Source: Balneolaceae bacterium (GTDB lineage Bacteria > Bacteroidota > Rhodothermia > Balneolales > Balneolaceae). Taken from it: DNA of 32,908 nucleotides. Shown one piece after another: positions 17,311-25,690 of the stretch; positions within the stretch are counted from its first letter, which is position 1; each line of letters starts with the position of its first letter. The notes under the pieces were generated by a model. The model worked only from the letters and a program-made list of their open reading frames with translations. It was not told where the DNA came from and made no database searches. The DNA lies in assembly GCA_007123785.1 (NCBI GenBank), contig SLGL01000146.1, positions 1 to 32,908 on the forward strand, given 5' to 3'. Position numbers and translations under genes: made by a program.

Positions 17311-17424
17311 TTAGGAGTAACCTTCTCCGTCACTTCCTTCTCCCTCACCCATTCTTGTTTCTGAATAATCTTCTTCAACAATCTTGGGTGTTACCCATTC
17401 ATTTTTTTCTTCGAATCGATCCAT
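17311..17424 (-). CDS. Lasso-type RiPP precursor peptide (37 aa)
   Basis: The peptide begins MDRFEEKNEWVTPKIVEEDYSETR and ends MGEGEGSDGEGYS. The leader fits the YxxPxLxxxG recognition pattern with conservative changes: Trp10, Pro13, Ile15, Asp19. Thr23 is placed for the penultimate-leader Thr rule, which would make Met25 the first core residue and Asp32 the ring acceptor (8-residue ring). If cleavage is after Met25 the core is GEGEGSDGEGYS with a 7-residue ring through Asp7. The last residue is Ser, matching the adjacent HprK-like kinase. The track start (17496) adds 24 unlikely residues; ATG at 17424 is preferred. Lasso assignment rests mainly on the neighbours. Confidence 0.75.
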   Translation of the reverse strand: MDRFEEKNEWVTPKIVEEDYSETRMGEGEGSDGEGYS

Positions 17425-17543
17425 AGTTCTGATATTTAATTCATGGTTAGTGCTAATTAGCATAATGAAGTAAAGGAATAATAATTTAAAAGGCAACCTT
17501 AGATTAAACGTTTATAACTTAACTCACTGATAACATTTTGGAT

Positions 17544-18182
17544 TCAGATCAATGAATTTAAAGCGTTTCTGATAGCCTCACCACCTGAAAGCAGATCAAA
17601 CTCAAGCCCCGATGTTTCCGGCATCTCATAAATTTCTGCCAGTACTGCGGCTACATCAGCGCGCGGTATTTCACCACGGTCGAGATTTATTGCGGCTTTC
17701 ACCTTTCCTGTTCCCGGTTCGTTGGTCAGTCTCCCAGGTTTTACGATGGTATAATCAAGGCCGCTGTTCCGCAAGGCATCATCCGCTTCAGCTTTCGCTT
17801 TTTGATAGACCTGAAACACCTCATTACCCCGTGGCGTGTCCAGCCCCATCGCACTGATCATCACAAAACGGGAGATGCCATTTTTTTTCGCTGCATCGAT
17901 CAGTTTAATGGCACCATCACGGTCAACTGTCCACTTTCGGTCGGCCCCGCTTCCGGGACCGGCGCCCGCAGCAAAGAGCACGGCATCTGCATTACCAACC
18001 GCATCGGACAGATCATCAATCTGTTCAATGTCTGCAATGACCGGTTCAACTCCGGCTTTTTTCAGTTCTGCAACCTGTTCCTGTTTACGGACCAAACCTC
18101 TGACTTGGTGCCTGTTTTGAATCAAAAGCGGGTGGAGCAGACGGGCAATCTGCCCGGATGCTCCAACAATCGTAATTTTCAT
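17544..18182 (-). CDS. NAD(P)-binding SDR-like reductase / NmrA-type (212 aa)
   Basis: An atypical short-chain dehydrogenase fold: N-terminal MKITIVGASGQIARLLHPLLIQNRHQVRGLVRKQEQ carries the GxxGxxxR/A NAD(P) loop (residues 7-13). Later come ADAVLFAAGAGPGSGADRKWTVDRDGAIKLIDAAKKNGISRFVMISAMG and LDYTIVKPGRLTNEPGTG. This is the NAD(P)H-binding PF13460 type seen in YwnB/YhfK-like proteins. Cytoplasmic, substrate unknown. It is upstream of the precursor on the same strand, but the content is generic and does not suggest membership in the RiPP operon. An 18-bp palindrome lies upstream of its start. Confidence 0.87.
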   Translation of the reverse strand: MKITIVGASGQIARLLHPLLIQNRHQVRGLVRKQEQVAELKKAGVEPVIADIEQIDDLSDAVGNADAVLFAAGAGPGSGADRKWTVDRDGAIKLIDAAKKNGISRFVMISAMGLDTPRGNEVFQVYQKAKAEADDALRNSGLDYTIVKPGRLTNEPGTGKVKAAINLDRGEIPRADVAAVLAEIYEMPETSGLEFDLLSGGEAIRNALNSLI

Positions 18183-18216
18183 TGTTCAGAAAGTTAATTT
18201 CATTAACAGTTTTTTA

Positions 18217-18234
18217 GCATTATTGCAATAATGC
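18217..18234. promoter_or_regulatory. Perfect 18-bp palindrome upstream of reductase gene
   Basis: GCATTATTGCAATAATGC is a perfect palindrome, 35 bases upstream of the reductase start at 18182 and 47 bases after the DUF1080 stop. It has an A-run, not a T-run, on its 3' side on the minus strand, so it is a poor terminator for the DUF1080 gene. Size and position suit a dimeric repressor operator. Confidence 0.4.
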
Positions 18235-18280
18235 AGTAAATGGATCACCTAAACTTTTCCTGGCTGATACTCCGGAAAAA

Positions 18281-19009
18281 TCAAAGCTCTCGGATTCGAA
18301 TATTTCGGAAACGTACTTCATCTCCGTGATCCTGCAACCCAATGTGGCCTTTGGGTGCATTTCCAAATGAAGGATGACATTCAAATTTAGTGCCGCGGAT
18401 AAGATCATACCACTCGGGAGACCAGCGTTCAAATTCTACCACAAGTTCACCATTTTGCCAGTACTCAACAGAAGGCCCATCGGATACAATCCTTACGGAA
18501 TTCCATTCACCCTGTGGTCTTGTATTTTGTGGTTCAGGGGCTTTTTTCTCGTAGAGAGCACCAGAAAGCTGATTATCATCGAGATTCGGGAAAGCATCAT
18601 TGTCCAGAATCTGCATCTCAATTCCGGACCAGAAAATTGCCTGATCGGGTTGCTCTACAATGTGGTGGAAAATACCACTGTTACCCCGTTCCGAAATCCA
18701 CCACTCCAGCTCGAGCTCAAAATCCTGATACCGTTCGTTTGTGATTAAATCCAGAGGGCCGGTTTCCACTCCTTCTACAGGGCGGAAAATTAACACTCCG
18801 TCTTCAACAGTCCAGCCATGTTCGGGAAACGAATCCTGGTTATAAACCCTCCAGTTTTCAGTTGAAACTCCATCAAAAAGCAGCTCCCAGCCTTCGTCAA
18901 TTTCTTCCTGGGTGAGTGTTTTAGGCAGAGTTTCTGTGTCGGTGTTGGAATTCAGCATAAAACCATACATGCTGAATGAAAATAAGAGAGTAAGAAGTAA
19001 TGCTTTCAT
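18281..19009 (-). CDS. DUF1080 / 3-keto-disaccharide hydrolase family protein (242 aa)
   Basis: Signal peptide MKALLLTLLFSFSMYGFMLNS, then the family jelly roll: EGWELLFDGVSTENWRVYNQ, HGWTVEDGVLIFRPVEG, DLITNERYQDFELELEWWISERGNSGIFHHIVE, GIEMQILDNDAFPN, GEWNSVRIVSDGPSVEYWQNGELVVEFER and GHIGLQDHGDEVRFRNIRIREL. The GNSGIF, EMQILD and QDHG motifs are those of PF06439. It lacks a lipobox, so it is probably soluble in the periplasm or exported, unlike the lipoprotein at 4927-5742. No sugar transport or glycosidase gene is adjacent, so the substrate is not indicated. Confidence 0.9.
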   Translation of the reverse strand: MKALLLTLLFSFSMYGFMLNSNTDTETLPKTLTQEEIDEGWELLFDGVSTENWRVYNQDSFPEHGWTVEDGVLIFRPVEGVETGPLDLITNERYQDFELELEWWISERGNSGIFHHIVEQPDQAIFWSGIEMQILDNDAFPNLDDNQLSGALYEKKAPEPQNTRPQGEWNSVRIVSDGPSVEYWQNGELVVEFERWSPEWYDLIRGTKFECHPSFGNAPKGHIGLQDHGDEVRFRNIRIREL

Positions 19010-19209
19010 AATAACTCATCATTTTAACTATTGCGATTGGATTTTTCTGATTTTGAAAATATCAAAACAACCACTGGGTTCGAAATGGTTTTCTGATTTT
19101 ATAAGGTTATTTACATCTTGCCTGCCATGTTTTCTTTTTTAAAATCAAACCGGGAATACCTAAGTTATTTTCCGATTTAAAAACTTTAACCATTTAAACG
19201 AGCTGACCC

Positions 19210-20514
19210 ATGAAATCTCTATCCAGTTTATTGGTTTTGCTGCTCTGTTTTACTTTACCCCTGCAGGCACAAGACCGCCCTCATGTTTTTGAGGGAGCAG
19301 AAATCATTCCCATCACCGGCGAACCGATAACAAACGGTGTACTGATTGTGGAAAATGGTGTGATCACAGCCGTTGGTGAAACAGGCGCCATACCCATTCC
19401 TGATAATGCCGAGCGAGCCGATCTTTCCGGGAAAGTGATTATGCCGGGCCTTGTAGACACCCACTCCCATATCGGTTAAGGGGACGGAGGGGACAGATCT
19501 GCAGCCCTGCATGCCGATGTGCGCATCCTTGATACCATCGACCCGAGAAGTAAAACCTTCAGAAAAGCTGCTGCTGGCGGATTAACTTCCATGAATATCA
19601 TGCCCGGCTCAGGTTTACTGATGAGCGGGCAAACCGTCTATGTAAAACCCAAACCGGCCAACACCATCGAAGAAATGCTGATTATGGTGGATGAAGAGTC
19701 CGGTATCTACGGTGGGCTGAAAATGGCCAATGGCACCAATCCACTTCGCACCGATGGCACACCCGGAACGCGAGCCAAATCAGCCGCACTCGTACGCTCC
19801 CTTTTTGTTCAGGCACAGGAATACAAAACCCAGTTTGATGAAGCCGACGGCGATCCCGAAAAAAAACCATCCCGCGACCTCCAGATGGAAACCCTGGTTG
19901 AAGTGCTGGAAGGCAAGCGGATCGTTCACAATCACACCCACCGCCACGACGATATTCTCACCGCAATCCGCCTGGCTGATGAATTCGGTTATCGCATGGT
20001 TTTACAGCATGTAAGTGAGGGCTGGAAAGTAGCCGATGAAATCGCGGCTTCCGGTTATCCCGCATCCATTATCGGGCTGGACTCCCCCGGCGGGAAGCTT
20101 GAAGCGATCAATCTCCTCAACACCAACGGGAAGGAACTGGAACGAGCCGGAGCTGATGTAGCCTTTCACACTGATGATCCGGTTGTGGACTCACGTTTTT
20201 TCTTGCGGATGGCTGCTTTCGGAGTGAGAGAAGGAATGAGCCGTGAAAAAGCGCTCCAGGCCCTCACCATCGCCGGGGCCCGAATGATGGATATCGACGA
20301 TCGGGTGGGTTCGCTTGAACCGGGCAAAGATGCTGATTTTATCATCCTCTCCGGCGACCCGTTCAGTGTGTACACTCACGTACAGCAAACCTGGATTGAG
20401 GGGGAAAAAATCTGGGATCGCGACAATCCTGAAGACCGGGAATACGCCGTCGGAGGTTATGAAATCTTCCGGGCATCTGCAAACTCTCACACACACCTGG
20501 AGGGCTATAAATAA
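19210..20514 (+). pseudogene. Secreted amidohydrolase interrupted by in-frame TAA
   Basis: Signal peptide MKSLSSLLVLLLCFTLPLQAQ, then an amidohydrolase-superfamily enzyme: a beta-sandwich start (ITGEPITNGVLIVENGVITAVGETG), the metal site MPGLVDTHSHIG, then a TAA at codon 90 (19477-19479). The same frame continues GDGGDRSAALHADVRILDTIDPRS with no shift. The rest is intact and contains further ligand motifs: HNHTHRHDD, LQHVSEG, AFHTDDP and the C-terminal VGSLEPGKDADFIILSGDPF. Read through, it is about 434 residues, normal for the family. The ORF track shows it as 19210-19479 and 19519-20514. It overlaps the next gene by one base (TAATG), so they are translationally coupled. Confidence 0.82.
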
Positions 20515-21758
20515 TGAAATATCTTAAAAGATTAATCTCAGATTATACACCAGTAAAATCTCAGCTATACATACTTTTTGCCGGTTTCTTATTGACGGTA
20601 ATGTGGCAGAATGCCAATGCACAAATCGCTGTAATAGGAGAAACTGTGTACACCGTAAGCGGCGATCCCATTACGAATGGAGTGGTTCTGATCAGTGACG
20701 GTAAAATTGAGGAAGTTGGCTCGGAAGCCAGCATTGAAATTCCGGCTGGATATGAAGTTCACGAAGCAAGTGTAGTCACCCCCGGGTTGATTGACGCCCG
20801 CACGGTGGTTGGCCTGGCAGGATACTATAACGAAGACCACGATCAGGATCAGATCGAAACATCTGACGCTGTGCAGCCAGAACTCCGCGCGATCGACTCC
20901 TACAATGCAAGAGAGTTTCTGGTCAATTATCTCATGGAAGAGGGGATCACCACGGTTCACACCGGACATGGTCCCGGTGCCGTTATCAGCGGGCAAACCA
21001 TGATTGCCAAAACCACCGGCACAACGGTAGATCAGGCACTGGTAGATTCCACAACAATGATTGCTGTTACACTTGGCCCGAGTGTGGGCAGTAACTTTAG
21101 TTCGCCGGGTACGCGTTCCAAGCTCATCTCCGTACTTCGGCAGGACCTGATCCGCGCGGAAGATTACGCCACAAAGCGAGCAGAGGGGAATGTAAACAGC
21201 CGTGATTTGAAAATGGAATCCCTCGCCGATCTTCTGGACGGTAAAATTACCGCACTGGTTACCGCTCACACTGCCAGCGACATCATGACCGCTCTGCGTG
21301 TGCAGCGTGAATTCGGCTTTCCGATGGTTCTCGACGGTGCTTCGGAAGCGTACCTTGTGATTGATGAGATCAGAGAAGCGGGTGTGCCTGTCATCATTCA
21401 CCCCACTATGATTCGTCCTTTCGGTGAGGCAAAAAACTCATCATTCGAAACGGCCTCAAAACTCCATAAAGCGGGAATTCCCGTGGCATTTCAGAGCGGT
21501 TACGAAGGATATGTTCCTAAAACCCGTGTTGTAAAATTTGAAGCTGCCATCGCAGCAGCACACGGCTTGGGGATGGAAAACGCAATTTATGCCTTAACGC
21601 TCGGTTCAGCCGGCATTCTTGGAATTGACAACCGCGTAGGCTCCCTCGAACCCGGCAAAGATGCCGATATTGTACTTTTTGACGGCGATCCATTCGAATA
21701 TCTCACAAATGTAAATTCTGTGATCATCGACGGAAATGTAGTTTATCAGCGGGATTGA
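20514..21758 (+). CDS. Amidohydrolase-fold protein with lost metal ligands (414 aa)
   Basis: An N-terminal hydrophobic export segment (LYILFAGFLLTVMWQNANAQ) leads into an amidohydrolase-like protein homologous to its neighbour upstream. Fold signatures are kept (ITNGVVLISDGKIEEVGSEASIEIP, VVTPGLIDA, ISGQTMIAK, VGSLEPGKDADIVLFDGDPF). The metal-binding positions are changed: LIDARTVVG replaces VDTHSHIG, LDGASEA replaces LQHVSEG, and FQSGYEG replaces FHTDDP. So this is probably a non-catalytic partner or an enzyme with altered chemistry. Its start overlaps the upstream stop by one base, implying paired synthesis and perhaps a heteromeric complex. Followed by a strong terminator. Confidence 0.88.
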   Translation: MKYLKRLISDYTPVKSQLYILFAGFLLTVMWQNANAQIAVIGETVYTVSGDPITNGVVLISDGKIEEVGSEASIEIPAGYEVHEASVVTPGLIDARTVVGLAGYYNEDHDQDQIETSDAVQPELRAIDSYNAREFLVNYLMEEGITTVHTGHGPGAVISGQTMIAKTTGTTVDQALVDSTTMIAVTLGPSVGSNFSSPGTRSKLISVLRQDLIRAEDYATKRAEGNVNSRDLKMESLADLLDGKITALVTAHTASDIMTALRVQREFGFPMVLDGASEAYLVIDEIREAGVPVIIHPTMIRPFGEAKNSSFETASKLHKAGIPVAFQSGYEGYVPKTRVVKFEAAIAAAHGLGMENAIYALTLGSAGILGIDNRVGSLEPGKDADIVLFDGDPFEYLTNVNSVIIDGNVVYQRD

Positions 21759-21770
21759 TTCCATCCATCA

Positions 21771-21816
21771 AATCTTCAGGGTTTCATTTACAGACGAAAC
21801 CCTGAAGATTTTCTTT
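21771..21816 (+). terminator. Rho-independent terminator after amidohydrolase pair
   Basis: A perfect 15-bp stem, AATCTTCAGGGTTTC (21771-21785) with GAAACCCTGAAGATT (21796-21810), a 10-base loop, then TTCTTT. It begins 13 bases after the stop at 21758. Confidence 0.9.
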
Positions 21817-21944
21817 AACAAATATTTCAAGAGTAATCCCTCCTTCTTGGCAGACAACTTTTACAAAAGAATCTTTGTTGATTTGCTATGTTTACAGCCC
21901 CAAAACACCTGTTTGGGTAGAATATCAATAATACAACTGCTTAA

Positions 21945-24900
21945 ATGAAAACTGCGCTACATTTTCTCATATCTTTTTTGATGGCTTCCACCATCGCTTT
22001 AAACGGGCCGCTTCACGCTCAGAATAACAATAACAACGGCAATAAGGAACCAAGCCACAAAGACCTGCCGCTTGATCCCGACCGCAGCGTGCATATTCAA
22101 TCGAATGAAGGAACCTGGATATCGCTCGATGTTCATCCGTCTGGTGAAAAAATTGTACTTGAATACATGGGCAATCTATTTGAAATGCCCATAAAAGGAG
22201 GAGAAACCACACAATTAACACACGGAATGGCTTATGATGCTCAGCCAGTTTATAACCCGGACGGTAGCAAAATAGCTTTCATTTCTGATCGCAGTGGAGG
22301 AGAAAACGTGTGGATCATGGATCTGGAAACGATGGAGACCGAACAGCGTACAAATGGTAATAATTTCAGAATGCAGTCACCAGTCTTTACACCCGATGGC
22401 AATTACATCATTGCCGCGCGGGCTGGTCTTCGCGGCGGGGTTCACAAACTCTGGATGTATCATGTAGACGGTGGCAGCGGAACCGAGTTTATGGATACTG
22501 CCAACAACATTAAGACTATCGAACCTGCATTCGGCGGAGATGACCGGTACCTCTGGTTCTCACAGCGATCAGGCGACTGGCAGTACAACGCGATTTTTCC
22601 ACAGTACCAGATTGCCAGGTTTGACCGTGAAACTGGTGAAATTCATACGCAGACGGCCCGGCTTGGTTCGGCCTTTCGTCCCACACTCTCCTCTGATGGA
22701 AAATGGCTCGTGTATGGCACGCGCCACGAGCAGGAAACGGGACTGCGTATCCGCGATCTAGAAACCGGTAACGAGCGGTGGCTTGCCTATCCCATCCAGC
22801 GGGATGATCAGGAATCAAGGGCCACGCGTGATGTACTGCCCACCATGAGTTTTACTCCCGATAACAGTGCTGTGATTACAACATTCGGCGGCCGAATTTG
22901 GCGCATTCCGGTCGACCCTCATGATGAAACCATCGAAATTCCTTTTGAAATAGATACGAAAATCGAACTTGGCCCGCGCCTGGAGTTCAAGTATCCGGTT
23001 GAGGATGAACCTGAATTTATTGCCAGACAGATTCGTGATGCGGTTCCATCACCCGAAGGCACTCAGCTCGCCTTCACCGTACTGAACGATCTGTATGTAA
23101 TGAACCTTCCGGAGGGAGAACCCCAAAAACTGACCGGTTTCGAACGCGTTGAAGCATTCCCCGCCTGGTCACCTGACGGCCAATGGATCGCATTTGCTAC
23201 CTGGAATCAGGAAGAAGGCGGACACATCTACCGGATGCGAAGTGACGGTGGCGGAAATGAGCAGCGGCTGACCGAAGAACCGGGCATTTATCAGTAGATT
23301 GCCTGGTCTAAAACGCAGGATCGCATCGTAGCTATTCGCGGTGATAAACGGGTGTACTACGAGTCTCCGGGCCCGATTGTACCATTTGCCGCTGATGGTT
23401 TGATCTGGATTCCCTCTGGAGGAGGTGAAATCAGTTTCATTGCCAGTACAGACGGACGAAGTAATCCGCATTTTGTAAAGAATGATGACCGAATCTACCT
23501 GAACCATTCCCAGCGCGGACTGATTTCCATCCGATATGACGGAACTGATGAACGAGAGCATGTGGCCGTTACCGGAAGCACACCGCCCGGAGCCCAGCAG
23601 CCTCAGCGAGCCTCCATCATTTTGAAAGCACCCGAAGGTGATCAGGCACTTGCCATGGTAGGTAGTGATATTTACACCGTTACAATTCCGCGTGCAGGAG
23701 ATGCCCCGACCATTAACGTGTCGAACCCGCAATCAGCTGCATTCCCAGCAGCCAAGCTGACTGATATCGGCGGGCAGTTTCCTGCCTGGGGTTGGGATGG
23801 CCGAACTCTACACTGGTCCATCGGAAAAGGCCACTTCATCTATAACATGGATGATGCGAAAGAACGAGAGCGTGAGCAGGAAGAATACGATCGTGAAAAA
23901 GCTGAAGCCGAGAAAGAGGAAGATGAGAATGATGAGGACGAAGAAAATGGTGATAATGGAAATGGAGATAGAGATAGAGATGATCAGGATGAAGTAAATG
24001 GCAATGCCGAAGAAGATGAAGATGACCGGCCCGAAGATTACGAAGCCGAAGAACTCACCATTGAAATTCCTGCTACCCGGGATCTGCCTGAAGGAGTACT
24101 GGCACTTCGCGGTGTGACAGTCATTACCATGAACGGCTACGAAATTATCGAAAATGCCGACCTGGTGATCCGGGACAGCCGAATAGAAGCAGTCGGAGAG
24201 CGGGGAAGTGTGGAGATTCCAGATGATGCAGAAATCAAAGATGTATCAGGACAAACCATCATTCCCGGCTTTATTGACACACACGCCCACGTAAGGCCAT
24301 TCCGAAATCTGCATCAGCCGCAGATCTGGTCGTTTATAGCGAATCTGGCGTATGGTGTAACTACCCTGCGTGATCCCCAAACCGGGACAACCGATATTCT
24401 CACGTATGCCGATCAGGTGACAGCCGGAACAATTCTCGGGCCGAGAATTTACCAGACCGGACCCGGAGTTTTCTGGACCGAGCAGATCCGCGACCTTGAT
24501 CACGCCCGGGATATTCTCAAACGGTACAGCAAATATTACGATACAAAAACCATCAAGATGTATGTGGCCGGAAATCGAGAACAGCGCCAGTGGATTCTGA
24601 AAGCTGCCAAAGAACAAGAACTGATGCCCACCACAGAAGGATCACTTGACATGAAACTGAACATGAACATGCTCATTGACGGCTACCCGGGACAGGAACA
24701 TAATTATCCTGTAACTCCGGTTTACTCTGATGTGATTCAGGTAACGGCCGAAGCACAAATGGCCTACACCCCCACGCTGCTGGTAACCTATGGCGGCCCC
24801 TGGGCCGAAAACTATTTTTTTATGACAGAAAATGCCGCCAGTGATCCCAAACTGCGAAACTTTACTCCGCGCAGAGAACTGGACGGCAAAGCGCTGAGGC

Positions 24901-25355
24901 GGAGTGCCGGATGGTTCCATGAAGATGAATATGTGATGGACCGCCAGTCCAAAACCGTAAAGCAAATCTACGAGGCTGGAGGTATCAGCGGTGTTGGAAG
25001 TCACGGGCAACTCCAGGGCCTCGGTTTCCACTGGGAACTCTGGGCAATGGCCTGGGATGATATGGATCCTCACCAGGCACTGAGAATTGCTACCATTCAG
25101 GGAGCAAAAGCGATCGGTCTGGATGGCGATATCGGTACAATTGAAGAAGGAAAACTGGCTGACTTGCTGATTCTGGAACGAAATCCGCTCGAAAACATCC
25201 GATATACCAACACCATCCGTCAGGTAATGAAAAACGGACGCCTCTACGACGGGGATTCACTCAATGAAATCTGGCCGGAAGAAAGGGCAGTAGGACGTCT
25301 CTGGTTCCATGAAGAAGAGCCCAGCGGACTACCGGGACTGCATATGGCAGATTAG
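21945..25355 (+). pseudogene. PD40 propeller-amidohydrolase fusion interrupted by in-frame TAG
   Basis: One reading frame of about 1136 residues with a TAG at codon 451 (23295-23297); the text on both sides is contiguous (LTEEPGIYQ, stop, IAWSKTQDRIVAIRG). A signal peptide (ending LHAQ) and an Asn/Lys spacer are followed by a PD40/WD40-like propeller (residues about 50-620, many PDG..IAFxSDR units). Then comes a very acidic Asp/Glu linker (about 636-703) and an amidohydrolase domain with PGFIDTHAHVRPF, GVGSHGQLQGLGFHWELWAM and IGTIEEGKLADLLIL. This propeller plus metallohydrolase layout is known in secreted Bacteroidota enzymes. The TAG could replace a Gln (CAG) codon by one change. The track shows pieces 21945-23297 and 23352-25355. 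Confidence 0.82.
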
Positions 25356-25690
25356 TATTTTTGCGGGATACTGGATGCTGGACACGGGTTGCAATTCAGA
25401 ATTCGGGTTACGTCTTTATTATTTGAAAATTGAAATTTGTGATTTCGGAATTTGTACTACCTCTTACATGTCTTAAAGTTTTCCAGGATGAATGCAAAGA
25501 AGCAAAAATTATGATACGAAGCCATATCTACTGCCCACTTCCATTTGTTAACTTTTTGAGAAGTGTTACTCAGTTGTAGAAAAAAGCCCTGTCCATAGCA
25601 AAATTGGCAGAATCTCTATTATTTCAGTTAATCTGAGGAAATTTCCTTTTCCATTTTATCCGTCCGCTCTTTTTTTGTATGATTTGAATC
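25356..25690. other. Intergenic, no gene seen
   Basis: 335 bases between the propeller-amidohydrolase and SDR genes. No supported ORF, RNA gene or clear hairpin. The stretch is AT-rich towards the SDR start and presumably holds its promoter. Confidence 0.4.

Noticed and set aside
17311-17496. 61-aa version of the precursor ORF
   Set aside because: The extra N-terminal 24 residues are hydrophobic and AT-rich text unlike a leader; the ATG at 17424 gives a compact leader with the W-x-x-P-x-I pattern.
20589-21401. 270-aa minus-strand ORF
   Set aside because: Shadow of the amidohydrolase-fold gene; its translation has no recognisable domain.
13300-23297. TAA/TAG reassigned to an amino acid (alternative genetic code)
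   Set aside because: Intact genes here end with TAA (lpdA, EnvC-like, a glycosyltransferase) and TAG (TPR gene) at the expected family ends, so both codons act as stops.
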